Shown here piece after piece: positions 44,331 to 53,862 of a stretch of 64,000 bases of DNA; position 1 is the stretch's first letter; each line of letters begins with the position of its first letter. Both the position numbers and the translations under genes were made by a program. Source of the stretch: Flavobacteriales bacterium (GTDB lineage: Bacteria > Bacteroidota > Bacteroidia > Flavobacteriales_D > Crocinitomicaceae). The stretch spans positions 62,001 to 126,000 of the forward strand of contig CANHOA010000004.1 of assembly GCA_947462255.1 (NCBI GenBank). The letters are read 5' to 3'. The notes under the pieces were generated by a model. That model did no database searches. It worked only from the letters and a program-made list of their open reading frames with translations, and was not told where the DNA came from.

Positions 44331-45227
44331 TTATCCGTTATTAAATGATAGAAGGGTGAGCCAAGCATCCTTCAAATTGTTTTGTTCTAGCAATATCTTA
44401 GCCCGTTTATGCAAAGCTAATTCTAATTCTTTTGGCTGACCATCTAAAGATAGAAATAAATCGCTTAATTCCATCAACTTATATTCATTTACATCCGTTT
44501 CGTTAGGAATTTCTTCAATTCCTGCTAAACGAGCTAATAAATTTTTTGATAGGACATCGCTCTGCAAAAAATCTTGCGGAAGTTGATCATACCCCACACC
44601 GCAAGTGGTAATAGGCTTCTCAAGCTCAAACATCGCATGTTCGTTTGCTCTGCAATACCAATTCCCACCCATTCGGGCTACTAAATCTATTTTTTGTTGA
44701 TCAATCAGTTGATTTTCATCTAAATAGCTTTCGTCAATATGAAATTTGACTACCTCACAAATGATAAGATTGCCTGCGCCTCCTTCCGTGCCTAATTCGA
44801 TAACTTGGTTCACTTTACACTCAAATTGAACAGGAGATTCCTTCACCCTGAAGGGCTTCACTAAATCTGACGGAATAGGCGTTAAACCAGACTTTACGAA
44901 TTCACTTTCACCTGCAGGATAGGGAGAACTCGCTAAACTCATTTGCTCCACTATATCAAAATTAACGACATTTATTACTACTTCTGGATGGGTTTTAACA
45001 TTGTTGTAGGTATCTTTAGTGGTATTTGTTCGTCCACTTCGAGCAGGAGAAAAAATTAAAATAGGTGGATTAGCACTAAAGACATTAAAAAAGCTAAATG
45101 GTGCCAAATTCGCCTGACCATTTTCATCAATTGTTGATGCAAATGCAATGGGTCGAGGCCCTATTGCGCCTAATAAATAGTGATGCATCTTTGCAACGGT
45201 AAGTTCTTTTGGGGTAAAAGAAATCAT
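44331..45227 (-). CDS. Flavin reductase-like domain protein
   Basis: A 298-residue protein. Residues about 12-200 match the FMN-binding split barrel of flavin reductase-like proteins (G-A-I-G-P-R-P-I-A-F-A-S-T, N-L-A-P-F-S-F-F-N, F-S-P-A-R-S-G-R-T-N-T-T-K-D-T). About 90 helical residues follow. It probably binds FMN; the partner oxygenase or substrate is unknown. First gene of a pair with the DUF3127 gene. Confidence 0.88.
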   Translation of the reverse strand: MISFTPKELTVAKMHHYLLGAIGPRPIAFASTIDENGQANLAPFSFFNVFSANPPILIFSPARSGRTNTTKDTYNNVKTHPEVVINVVNFDIVEQMSLASSPYPAGESEFVKSGLTPIPSDLVKPFRVKESPVQFECKVNQVIELGTEGGAGNLIICEVVKFHIDESYLDENQLIDQQKIDLVARMGGNWYCRANEHAMFELEKPITTCGVGYDQLPQDFLQSDVLSKNLLARLAGIEEIPNETDVNEYKLMELSDLFLSLDGQPKELELALHKRAKILLEQNNLKDAWLTLLSFNNG

Positions 45228-45356
45228 ATGGCTGAATTGTTAATCAAAAGTAGCTAAAAATCCATCGGACATTTCTTTCTTTAAAAATAAATTATACACA
45301 AATTACCTATTTTTTGCCCTAAAAATATATCTTTGGTATTCCTAAATAGGTATTTA

Positions 45357-46193
45357 ATGCGGCATTTTATTCTTCTTTTCTTCCTCTTATTTTTTGTTGG
45401 TAACAGCATGCTGTATGCTCAAAATAAAAAGGATAGTAATGGGCTTAAACAAGGAAAGTGGGTTTATTTGGGTGCTGATAGAATATTATCTGGATACGGA
45501 GCAAATACTAAAATTGAAGAAGGAAATTATACCAATGGAAGAAAAACTGGAGAGTGGATTAAATATCATTTTGATGGAAAAACGATAAAATTAAAAGGGA
45601 ATTATGTGAATAATCGTCCAGAAGGAAATTATACACGCTATTATTCTAATGGAGTAATTCGTGAAAAAGGAAGCTTTAATAATAATGAATATAAAGGAGA
45701 ACTTGTTCGCTATCACAAAAATGGCCAAGAGGCCTACAGGGCACAATTTAATGATAAAGGAGAAGAAATGGGCTTGGTAAAACATTACTATAAAAATGGC
45801 CAAGTAGAAATGGAGTACACTAAAATAGATGGTAAATTATCAGATAAAATAACTACGTATTTTAGAAATGGGAAGGTTAAATCGGTACAGCTAGTGCTAG
45901 CTGGAAAGTTAGGAAAGAAAACGAAGAATGCCGTTGAAAAAAAATTCAATGATGAGAAAGTATACAAAGATGAAAACCCTCCCAAAATAACTAATCCGAA
46001 GACGAAAGGAGTTCGTTTTATTCCTTCAGGGTATAATACTATTTATAACGAAAACGATGAAATTTGGCAAGATGGAAATTTTAAAGATGGACAATTATAC
46101 GATGGAAAAGTATATGTATACGGAAGTAACGGTCTTTTAATAAAAATAAAAGTATTTAAAGAAGGAAAATTTCATTCCTTAGAACAATTATAA
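45357..46193 (+). CDS. MORN-2-repeat secreted protein (YwqK-like)
   Basis: A 278-residue protein. ATG at 45357 opens a signal peptide (ending LYAQ); an upstream TTG is rejected. About six MORN_2 units follow (G-E-W-I-K-Y-H-F-D-G-K, P-E-G-N-Y-T-R-Y-Y-S-N-G, G-L-V-K-H-Y-Y-K-N-G-Q). Proteins with these repeats are often labelled YwqK antitoxins, but no toxin is seen here, so a surface or periplasmic binding role is more likely. A TATCTTTG box lies at 45328-45335. 10 bases before fabD. Confidence 0.85.
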   Translation: MRHFILLFFLLFFVGNSMLYAQNKKDSNGLKQGKWVYLGADRILSGYGANTKIEEGNYTNGRKTGEWIKYHFDGKTIKLKGNYVNNRPEGNYTRYYSNGVIREKGSFNNNEYKGELVRYHKNGQEAYRAQFNDKGEEMGLVKHYYKNGQVEMEYTKIDGKLSDKITTYFRNGKVKSVQLVLAGKLGKKTKNAVEKKFNDEKVYKDENPPKITNPKTKGVRFIPSGYNTIYNENDEIWQDGNFKDGQLYDGKVYVYGSNGLLIKIKVFKEGKFHSLEQL

Positions 46194-46203
46194 TAGTGGT
46201 AAT

Positions 46204-47091
46204 ATGAAAGCATATGTTTTTCCTGGGCAAGGAGCCCAATTTAGTGGAATGGGGAAAGAACTTTTTGAGCAATCTTCTCTTGCGCGTGAGTTGTTTGAGG
46301 CATCGAATGATATCTTAGGATTTAATATTCAAAAAATTATGTTCGATGGAACTGAGGATGAATTAAAACAGACCAAGGTAACGCAACCTGCAATCTTTAT
46401 TCATTCTACTATTTTGGCGGCCTGTTTAGGTGATTCTTTCACTCCAAGTATGGTAGCTGGCCATTCCCTCGGCGAATTTTCAGCCTTAGTTGCTAATAAA
46501 ACGTTGCGCTTTGAAGATGGTCTCTCACTCGTTTATAAAAGGGCTTTGGCCATGCAAAAAGCATGCGATTTGGAGCAATCTACTATGGCTGCTATTCTTG
46601 GCTTAGAAGACCATATTGTGGAAGAAATTTGCGCAACAATTGATGGGGTAGTGGTGCCAGCAAATTATAATTGCCCCGGACAATTAGTGATTTCTGGCTC
46701 AATAGACGCCGTGCAACAAGCTTGTGAAAAATTAACGCTCGCGGGAGCCAAACGGGCGCTCGTTCTACAAGTTGGAGGCGCATTTCATTCGCCATTAATG
46801 GAGCCTGCACGAGAGGAATTGGCTGCCGCAATAGAGAGCACTATTTTTTCAAATCCGATTTGCCCGATTTATCAAAATGTTTCGGGACGCCCAGTGGCAC
46901 TTCCTGAAGAAATAAAGAAAAATTTAGTGCTGCAGTTAACGGCACCTGTTAAATGGACGCAGATTATGCAAAACATGCTTGCTGACGGGGTTAGTGAAGT
47001 AATCGAAGTGGGGCCAGGCAAAGTTTTACAAGGCTTATTTAAAAAAATAGACCGCGAACTAATCACATCATCTGCTACAATTATTCATTGA
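46204..47091 (+). CDS. fabD: Malonyl-CoA:ACP transacylase
   Basis: A 295-residue enzyme that loads malonate onto acyl carrier protein for fatty-acid synthesis. G-Q-G-A-Q at the N terminus, Ser88 in G-H-S-L-G-E, the Arg of Y-K-R-A-L-A-M-Q and the His in G-G-A-F-H-S-P-L-M are all present, ending with E-V-G-P-G-K-V-L-Q-G-L. Cytoplasmic. Confidence 0.97.
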   Translation: MKAYVFPGQGAQFSGMGKELFEQSSLARELFEASNDILGFNIQKIMFDGTEDELKQTKVTQPAIFIHSTILAACLGDSFTPSMVAGHSLGEFSALVANKTLRFEDGLSLVYKRALAMQKACDLEQSTMAAILGLEDHIVEEICATIDGVVVPANYNCPGQLVISGSIDAVQQACEKLTLAGAKRALVLQVGGAFHSPLMEPAREELAAAIESTIFSNPICPIYQNVSGRPVALPEEIKKNLVLQLTAPVKWTQIMQNMLADGVSEVIEVGPGKVLQGLFKKIDRELITSSATIIH

Positions 47092-47147
47092 TTTTATGGA
47101 TTTTTTAGGGTTTAATCATCTACTTATAGAATCTTAAACTTATAGCC

Positions 47148-47849
47148 ATGAAATTAATATCTTTTATTATTATCTGCTTTCTTACAAGTACTGCTTTTAG
47201 TCAAATTGTAAGCGGTGACATCTTAGGAACCTTGTATGATCTTCATACTAAAGAACCAATCTTTAATGCACGCGCTGTTGTGGAAGATAATGGCCGAAAA
47301 TATCAAGCCTTGTCGGAGCCTGATGGTCGCTTTCGAATCGTAGGAATTCCTTCAGGAAGGTATTATTTATATATTATCTGCGGAAAGGATACAATGAAAA
47401 ACATACTGGCTGATGTTCCAATGGAAGCCTATTGTAATCTAGGAGATATTGTATTTGAACGGATTAATGTTTTTAAAACGGTTACGGTAAAATCTGGGGT
47501 GAAATTGGTGTTCGGTGAGTTGCCTACAAAGGAATTAACAGCTGCTGATATTAAAGTAAATGTCAATAAATTCGACATTCGTACGCTTGCAATTTCAATG
47601 TCATCTGAAATAAAACAGGATGAAAACGGGGAATTGATGTTTCGAGGTGCCCGAAAAGGCGATATGATTTATATTGTTGATGGGGTGAAATGTTCTGATG
47701 TATTCAATGTTCCGAGTGTCTCAATTAGTAAAATGATGGTATTTACAGGAGGATTACCAGCAAAATACGGCGACACAATGGGGGGCGCTATCGTTGTTGA
47801 AACGAAAGGTTATTTTGAGTTGTACCGTTCATGGCTCGCTGCCCAATAA
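47148..47849 (+). CDS. TonB-receptor-like N-terminal module without a barrel
   Basis: A 233-residue secreted protein (signal peptide ending AFSQ). Residues 24-105 form a carboxypeptidase regulatory-like domain (I-L-G-T-L-Y-D-L, E-P-D-G-R-F-R-I-V-G-I-P-S-G). Residues about 145-225 resemble a TonB plug (R-G-A-R-K-G-D-M-I-Y-I-V-D-G-V, G-G-L-P-A-K-Y-G-D-T-M-G-G). The barrel of 500 or more residues that normally follows is absent, and the next gene is on the opposite strand. It may be a free plug-like protein or a decayed receptor. Confidence 0.8.
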   Translation: MKLISFIIICFLTSTAFSQIVSGDILGTLYDLHTKEPIFNARAVVEDNGRKYQALSEPDGRFRIVGIPSGRYYLYIICGKDTMKNILADVPMEAYCNLGDIVFERINVFKTVTVKSGVKLVFGELPTKELTAADIKVNVNKFDIRTLAISMSSEIKQDENGELMFRGARKGDMIYIVDGVKCSDVFNVPSVSISKMMVFTGGLPAKYGDTMGGAIVVETKGYFELYRSWLAAQ

Positions 47850-47850
47850 A

Positions 47851-48423
47851 TTATTTCCATAAGGTCCTAAAAACGAGAATGGAACTGGTAGAGCCAACAA
47901 ATAGTAGCGTTATTGGTGGCAAATAATAGGGCCATTCATTAGGGTTAAACCAACCATGTAATCCAATTATTGTAACATGGATTAAGGAACTGATCACACC
48001 AACTTTTCCAAATTTATACAATTTGCTCCCAGACGGAATTCTTTTAAATGTCGCAATTAGTGGGATACTGAAAAATATAAATGTTATGATTCCCATTAAT
48101 ACGATATACCATCCATGTAAATTGAGACTAGTCCCGTCAAATAATGCGGCTTGTGCTCTTGGATTAATGAGAATTAAATTGGCGCCGATATGCAATAGAC
48201 TAAATCCGTAGGCAATTTTACCAAATTCGCTCCGGTAAAGAGGGTAAGTGGAAAACCACCTGCTTGGTAATAAGGTCATTGCGAAAAATGTCCCGGCTGT
48301 CCAAGCAAATGATTTATTAAAAACAAATAGGGTGCTATCTATACCTAAGCCTTTTCCAAAATGGTAGCGAAGAGCAGCGTACACGTAAAAGAGAAAAAAT
48401 AATATAAGTGCTTTCTTAACCAT
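47851..48423 (-). CDS. Hypothetical six-helix membrane protein
   Basis: A 190-residue protein starting at 48423, where its ATG shares one base with the truA stop. Six hydrophobic segments are seen. The second half keeps single His residues in helices (F-S-L-L-H-I-G, N-L-H-G-W, S-L-I-H-V-T-I-I-G-L-H-G-W), spaced like haem ligands in ferric-reductase-type membrane proteins. That is an inference. Probably cotranscribed with truA. Confidence 0.7.
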   Translation of the reverse strand: MVKKALILFFLFYVYAALRYHFGKGLGIDSTLFVFNKSFAWTAGTFFAMTLLPSRWFSTYPLYRSEFGKIAYGFSLLHIGANLILINPRAQAALFDGTSLNLHGWYIVLMGIITFIFFSIPLIATFKRIPSGSKLYKFGKVGVISSLIHVTIIGLHGWFNPNEWPYYLPPITLLFVGSTSSILVFRTLWK

Positions 48424-49154
48424 TAATACGTTATTTCCCATAAAAATAATCCTTCTGCCGGAACGGATAAAGCTGCTGCTTGCCTGCTTTTTAAGAGCAT
48501 GATTTCTGGGATGGAATCAGGTGACAACTTTTTGTAACCGACTTCTAATAAAGTTCCAACAATGGCTCTAACCATATTCCGCAGAAAACGATTTGCGCGT
48601 ATTTCAAAAACGAGTTGAGAACCTTCAAACTTCCACTCTGCAAAGCTTACCTCGCAAAATGTATTTGTAACGTCTGAATGACTTTTAGCAAATGAGGCAA
48701 AATCATGTTTCCCGATGAGGTATTGTGCGGCCTCATTCATCTTATCAATATCAATCGGCTTGCGCATAAACCAACTAAATTCAGATAAAAAAGGCTCTTT
48801 TTCTTGATGAATAAAATAACGATACGTTCTTGATTTAGCGTTAAATCTAGCGTGAAGCGCTGAATCTACTTGAAAAACATCAAGAATTACAATGCTTTTG
48901 GGCAACACTTTGTTTAAGGTGTTTTTTAGAGCTTCCTCATCTATTGAATCTAGGAAATCGACGTGAAAAAAATAATTTTTTGCATGCACACCGGTATCAG
49001 TCCTTCCGCAACCTACAATGGAAAATGAGGTATTTGAAAACAATTGTGCTAGGCAAGTCTCTATGGTTTCTTGAACAGAAGTGGCATTTGGTTGGGTTTG
49101 CCAGCCATGAAAACCAGTGCCTTTAAAACTAATTTTAAAAAAATACCGTCTCAT
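48423..49154 (-). CDS. truA: tRNA pseudouridine(38-40) synthase
   Basis: A 243-residue enzyme starting MRRYFFKISFKGTGFHGWQ. Catalytic Asp53 lies in G-C-G-R-T-D-T-G-V-H-A; A-R-F-N-A-K-S-R-T-Y-R-Y and F-L-R-N-M-V-R-A-I-V-G follow. It isomerises uridines 38-40 of the tRNA anticodon arm. The ATG at 49154 replaces an upstream alternative start. Confidence 0.97.
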   Translation of the reverse strand: MRRYFFKISFKGTGFHGWQTQPNATSVQETIETCLAQLFSNTSFSIVGCGRTDTGVHAKNYFFHVDFLDSIDEEALKNTLNKVLPKSIVILDVFQVDSALHARFNAKSRTYRYFIHQEKEPFLSEFSWFMRKPIDIDKMNEAAQYLIGKHDFASFAKSHSDVTNTFCEVSFAEWKFEGSQLVFEIRANRFLRNMVRAIVGTLLEVGYKKLSPDSIPEIMLLKSRQAAALSVPAEGLFLWEITY

Positions 49155-49332
49155 ATTATTTTGCACAAAGATTGATAATATTTTTTAGTTAACCCTTCAA
49201 TTTATTAAAATTCGAGGGGGCAACTATGCATGTAGTGTTTCGTTTAATAATAGGTTAAGTTTTCCTTTTTTTACATTAATGTTGTAACTTTACGCATGAA
49301 TGTTCAGTTAAACTACTCGTTTGAAAATTTAT

Positions 49333-51411
49333 ATGAATTATAATTTACTGAGATTTACCTTGTTTTTAATTGTTTTTGCTACTAGCAATGCATTTTCACA
49401 ATGTCCAAACTCAGCTAACATAGATTCGATAGATCAACCAACCTGTACCAATCCAACCGGAATAATCTATTTATCTGGGCTTCCTTCGGGCTCATGGACT
49501 ATTAATTCTTCACCAGCGGGTGTAACCCAATCCGGAAGCGGTTCAATTGCGGTAATTCCTGGGCTAATTCCTGGGCAATCATACACCTTTACCTACAGTG
49601 TTACCTCTCCGGCTTGTACTTCTAATCCAACCTCATCAGTTATTATAAATTCAGTGCCTAGTGTTCCCAATACGCCCATTGCGGGAGGAGTTACGCAACC
49701 GACTTGTCTTGTAGCTACTGGATCTGTTGCCATTTCTAACTTACCTTCAACGGGTGGATGGACGCTCACTGCCACAAGCGCAACACTTGTTACGACATCT
49801 ATAACTGGTATCGGCTCAACAGTTTCTTTCACAGGGCTTCCAGTAGGTTCCTATACCTTTGTTCTTACTCAAAATTCAAATGGTTGTTCTTCCTCAAGTT
49901 CAAACCAAATTTTCATTAATCCTCCCATAGTCCCTTCAGCCCCGATTATTGGGACTATTACACAGCCGAGCTGTAGTGTTCCAACGGGTAGTGTGGCGTT
50001 AAGTGGACTTCCTAATCAAGCATGGACAATCACAACAAGCCCTGGCGCAATTTCCACTCCAGGCACTGGGAATTCTACCTTGCTAACAGGCCTTATCCCT
50101 AATACCTCATTTACTTTTACCGTTACTAATAATGTTAACAGTTGTGTTTCATTGAGTAGTCTTCCTGCACAAATAAATATCGCACCGATTATTCCTCCTG
50201 TTCCAACAGCCACTTCTGTTCAGCCGAATTGTCCAGTACCTTCAGGAACGATTAACGTAAGCGCTCCCCTTGGTGCCTACACGTACTCAATCGACGGCAT
50301 ATCGTATCAAATTTCGCCTATATTTTCTGGAGTTCCTCCAGGAAATTATACAATCTACGTTCAAAACAATTCATCTGGATGCACCAGTTCAAACGGTCCT
50401 ACAGTTATTAATGCGCTTGCTATACCACCAAATATCACCTTGTTGTACGTAGACAGTATTTCATGTAATGGTTTATCTGATGGTGGCGCGGCCGTTCAGG
50501 TTACCTCCGGAGGCACCTCTCCTTTTGTGTATTCATGGTCCCCAATGGGAGGCACCAATGATACGGTTACTAATTTGCCTTTGGGTAACTACAATATCGT
50601 TGTTGTAGATGCAGCACAATGTGTCGTTGTGCAAAGTTTTACAATCGCTCAACCCAGTGCTCTGACCATTTTTGGAAGTTCTACTCCTATCGATTGTGAA
50701 TTAGGCACATTGGGAACGGTAGATGTAGATGTGTCGGGTGGAGAACAGCCATATCTTTACACGTGGAATATTCCGAGTGTCTCAACGGATAGCATCAGTA
50801 ATTTAGACATTGGGCCCTATTCGGTAAATGTCACTGACAACAATGGTTGCTCTATTGCTTATGGAACAACAATTGGTATTATTAACGATTTATTGGTCAA
50901 TATTAACCCAGCTGATACATCCATCAATCCAGGAACTTCCTTTGTAGCTAATGCTTACAGTTTAGGAAGTGATTATGTTTGGACACCCATTGATGGATTA
51001 AGTTGTACCACTTGTCCTAATCCAGTTGTTTCACCTGATTCTTCAGGTATTTATTATGTATCGGTGAGTGATGACAATGGATGCCAAGGAAACGATTCTA
51101 TGAGTGTTACAGTTAAGTTACTATGTGGCGAACTTTACGTACCAACGATTTTTTCTCCAAATGGAATAGGTCCTGAAGCAAATAATACATTATGGGTCTT
51201 CGGAAAAGTGGCTTGCATTAAACGTTTTAGTTTCCAAATCTATGATCGTTGGGGAGAGATGGTTTTTGAATCCATTAATATTCTAGATGGTTGGAATGGT
51301 AATTTTAAGGAAAGACCAGCTACAAGTGGTAATTATGTATATAAATTAAGTGTGTTGTTGTTTGATGATTCAATCTATAATGCATCAGGTAGTGTCACAT
51401 TGGTAAGATAG
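49333..51411 (+). CDS. Gliding-type repeat surface protein, type B sorting domain
   Basis: A 692-residue protein. ATG at 49333 opens the signal peptide (ending AFSQ); a TTG 12 bases upstream is rejected. Residues about 20-380 hold at least four repeats of 70-90 residues opening Q-P-x-C (I-D-Q-P-T-C, V-T-Q-P-T-C, I-T-Q-P-S-C, V-Q-P-N-C). Two SprB repeats follow (S-D-G-G-A-A-V-Q-V-T-S-G-G-T-S-P-F-V-Y-S-W). The last 90 residues form the CHU_C domain (I-F-S-P-N-G-I-G-P-E-A-N-N and I-Y-D-R-W-G-E-M-V-F). T9SS export is expected. PorP/SprF follows after two bases. Confidence 0.9.
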   Translation: MNYNLLRFTLFLIVFATSNAFSQCPNSANIDSIDQPTCTNPTGIIYLSGLPSGSWTINSSPAGVTQSGSGSIAVIPGLIPGQSYTFTYSVTSPACTSNPTSSVIINSVPSVPNTPIAGGVTQPTCLVATGSVAISNLPSTGGWTLTATSATLVTTSITGIGSTVSFTGLPVGSYTFVLTQNSNGCSSSSSNQIFINPPIVPSAPIIGTITQPSCSVPTGSVALSGLPNQAWTITTSPGAISTPGTGNSTLLTGLIPNTSFTFTVTNNVNSCVSLSSLPAQINIAPIIPPVPTATSVQPNCPVPSGTINVSAPLGAYTYSIDGISYQISPIFSGVPPGNYTIYVQNNSSGCTSSNGPTVINALAIPPNITLLYVDSISCNGLSDGGAAVQVTSGGTSPFVYSWSPMGGTNDTVTNLPLGNYNIVVVDAAQCVVVQSFTIAQPSALTIFGSSTPIDCELGTLGTVDVDVSGGEQPYLYTWNIPSVSTDSISNLDIGPYSVNVTDNNGCSIAYGTTIGIINDLLVNINPADTSINPGTSFVANAYSLGSDYVWTPIDGLSCTTCPNPVVSPDSSGIYYVSVSDDNGCQGNDSMSVTVKLLCGELYVPTIFSPNGIGPEANNTLWVFGKVACIKRFSFQIYDRWGEMVFESINILDGWNGNFKERPATSGNYVYKLSVLLFDDSIYNASGSVTLVR

Positions 51412-51413
51412 GT

Positions 51414-52460
51414 ATGAAAACAAAGAAATTAATTTTATTTTCAATTGTCCTAATTAGTCTTTTATCGGGCTCTAAGTTGACTGCGCAAGATGTTCATTTT
51501 TCGCAAATGGAGTATGCACCTATGACACTAAATCCTGCCTTAGCGGGCGCATTTTCGACTTTTCAAGGTGTTGCAATGTTTCGCTCTCAATATGGTAGTT
51601 TCGCCACTCCATACACTACTATGGCGGCTTCCATGGATGGAAAATTAACCCCAGCATCTAGTTTGCAGAAAGGAATTATTGGAGGGGGAATTAACTTCCA
51701 TAATGATCGTATGGGCGAAAATAATTATAATCAAACCCTCGTCAACATAAGCTTGGCGTATCATCTGATGCTAAATAAAAATAGTAAAGTTGGCCTAGGA
51801 TTGTCTTCGGGCTTTGGGCAGGCTTCAACAAATCCTGCTGCAGGTCAATGGGGTGTGCAGTATGATGGCACAGCGTTCAATCCTGTTATCGCTTCGGGAG
51901 AATCATTCTACAAACAAAATTTTTCCTATTTTGACATGGGAGCAGGGATGTTATATTCGTATAAAACCAATAATAAATACGTCAATGATAAAGCGGATAA
52001 GTCGATTAATGTTGGCGTTTCTGCATTTCACATCAACCGACCGATAAGTTCTTTTTATAATTCTACCATTCAACAATTACCGATACGGTATAGCGTCTTT
52101 GTAAATGGCAGTATCGCGCTTCCTCAAGCCAATGGTGCTATTTTACCTGGAATATACTATCAACGACAGAAAACATACAATGAAGTTATGCTCGGATTTT
52201 ATTACAAGCAATTCTTAACAGAAGGATCCAGAACAACCTCAATAAATAAAGAAGCCTCGTTCTCAGTGGGACTATTTACCCGGTATAAAGATGCCATGAT
52301 TATCAAGCTTATGGCTGAATGGGGCGCTGTTTCGCTTGGATTTTCATATGACATTAACATTTCTCGACTGTCTATCGTTTCCAATTTCAAAGGAGGAACA
52401 GAGGTCTTTGTTCGATACGATTTAGATAAGTTTTCCCGAAAAAAAATAAGGGTTAAATAA
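51414..52460 (+). CDS. PorP/SprF family type IX secretion protein
   Basis: A 348-residue barrel (signal peptide ending LTAQ). D-V-H-F-S-Q-M-E-Y-A-P-M-T-L-N-P-A-L-A-G is the family's characteristic start, and the fold ends G-T-E-V-F-V-R-Y-D-L. It lies two bases after the surface-protein gene and is its likely partner. Convergent with the PD40 gene at 52467. Confidence 0.94.
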   Translation: MKTKKLILFSIVLISLLSGSKLTAQDVHFSQMEYAPMTLNPALAGAFSTFQGVAMFRSQYGSFATPYTTMAASMDGKLTPASSLQKGIIGGGINFHNDRMGENNYNQTLVNISLAYHLMLNKNSKVGLGLSSGFGQASTNPAAGQWGVQYDGTAFNPVIASGESFYKQNFSYFDMGAGMLYSYKTNNKYVNDKADKSINVGVSAFHINRPISSFYNSTIQQLPIRYSVFVNGSIALPQANGAILPGIYYQRQKTYNEVMLGFYYKQFLTEGSRTTSINKEASFSVGLFTRYKDAMIIKLMAEWGAVSLGFSYDINISRLSIVSNFKGGTEVFVRYDLDKFSRKKIRVK

Positions 52461-52466
52461 CATCAG

Positions 52467-53840
52467 CTATTTTGTAACGAATGGGTAATCCAGCTTACTT
52501 AAGTCGGCTTTGAAAAGATCATAACTAAAATAATCACCACTTTCGTTAATGCTTGCAAAAACACATTGATTTGTCTTTGGATTAAATTGAAAATGGGTAT
52601 CGTTGTTCGCAGAGTTTATCGCCAAACCTAAGTTTTTGGGAGCACTCCAAACCCCTTCAATATTTTCACAATAATAAATGTCATATCCGCCATAACCAGG
52701 TAGTCCATCACTGCTGAAAAATAAATACTTGCCATCTGAAGTTAGGAAGGGGGTAGTTTCATTATCAAGGGAATTAATGTTTTTTGGAAGCGCTTTTGCT
52801 GTTCCCCAAACATCATCTGTTTGTTGCACGACAAACAGATCCATTCCTGAATTTTCCGCTTTGCGGTCACTGATAAAAATCAGTTGTCTTCCACCCTCAT
52901 TATTTTCAGATAGGGTTGCCCCACCTTCAAAATAATCAGTATTTATACTTTTATTTTTAATCACACTCATTGATGACCATTGGAAAGGAACATCACCTGT
53001 GATTTCAAAGATATCAGAGCTTTTTGTTGTTTTTTCAGCAGCAGATGTATTCACTGTTGTTAATCCATAAAGCCCATTTTCTGCAACGAAACTCATGGCG
53101 TCAAATCCATTGGTATTAAAATCAATGAATGTTCCCGGCTGAATCACCCAATCATTTTTAGTTATATCCCAAACTGCATGGTACATATCTTCATAATATT
53201 GTAGATCATCGGGGTTGAGGTTATTTCCTGTTGTCTCGGGCCTCCTTGCGGTAAAAATCAACTCTTTTCCATCGTTAATTAGTATCGGAGCATACTCGGC
53301 ATCAAGTGTATTTAGTAATGGCGATAAGGGCTCTCGTATATTAGTGATGCCAGCCTTCATATCTTTTAAAGCAAGTTCACACTGATCAATGTAAAAAAAT
53401 ATATTATTTAATTTCGCGGTTTTTGTACCCATTAATTGTGCTGTTTTTTTGAAATGAACAGCTGCCATATCAATATTGCCTAGCCGTTGATTAACATATG
53501 CTAATAGTTCATTTAAACCGGCATCAGCATCATCTGATCGGCTTATTAATTCAAGTGCACGTGAAGCACATTCCTCTGCTGCATAATAAAGGGATAGTTC
53601 ATAAAAACTTTTTCCCATCCAATATTGAATCTTCCAATTTGTCGTGTCCATTAGCTCTGCTTTTTTTAGTAATGCAATGGCATCATTAAAACGAGTTAGG
53701 TTGTAAAGCTCTATGCTTTTACTAAGGGAGAGATTAACGCTTGTTTTTTCAACAATGTTCAGTTGGTCTTTTTGACTTATCGCTAGTTGGCTCGTAAGTA
53801 ATCCAATTGAAACAAATAAAATATGCATGTGTTTTTTCAT
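52467..53840 (-). CDS. TPR-PD40 envelope protein
   Basis: A 457-residue protein (signal peptide ending AISQ). Residues 35-150 are tetratricopeptide repeats (A-I-A-L-L-K-K-A-E-L-M-D-T-T-N-W-K). Residues 180-440 contain PD40 blades (F-L-T-S-D-G-K-Y-L-F-F-S-S-D-G, G-G-Y-D-I-Y-Y). This resembles the N-terminal two thirds of PorE-type proteins but lacks the OmpA peptidoglycan-binding domain. It is tail to tail with the PorP/SprF gene and likely belongs to the same T9SS module. Confidence 0.88.
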   Translation of the reverse strand: MKKHMHILFVSIGLLTSQLAISQKDQLNIVEKTSVNLSLSKSIELYNLTRFNDAIALLKKAELMDTTNWKIQYWMGKSFYELSLYYAAEECASRALELISRSDDADAGLNELLAYVNQRLGNIDMAAVHFKKTAQLMGTKTAKLNNIFFYIDQCELALKDMKAGITNIREPLSPLLNTLDAEYAPILINDGKELIFTARRPETTGNNLNPDDLQYYEDMYHAVWDITKNDWVIQPGTFIDFNTNGFDAMSFVAENGLYGLTTVNTSAAEKTTKSSDIFEITGDVPFQWSSMSVIKNKSINTDYFEGGATLSENNEGGRQLIFISDRKAENSGMDLFVVQQTDDVWGTAKALPKNINSLDNETTPFLTSDGKYLFFSSDGLPGYGGYDIYYCENIEGVWSAPKNLGLAINSANNDTHFQFNPKTNQCVFASINESGDYFSYDLFKADLSKLDYPFVTK

Positions 53841-53862
53841 GGTTCTAAATTAGTAATTTAAT

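Noticed and set aside
45357-46193. YwqK antitoxin of a toxin-antitoxin system
   Set aside because: The label comes from MORN_2 repeats; this protein is secreted and no toxin gene is adjacent.
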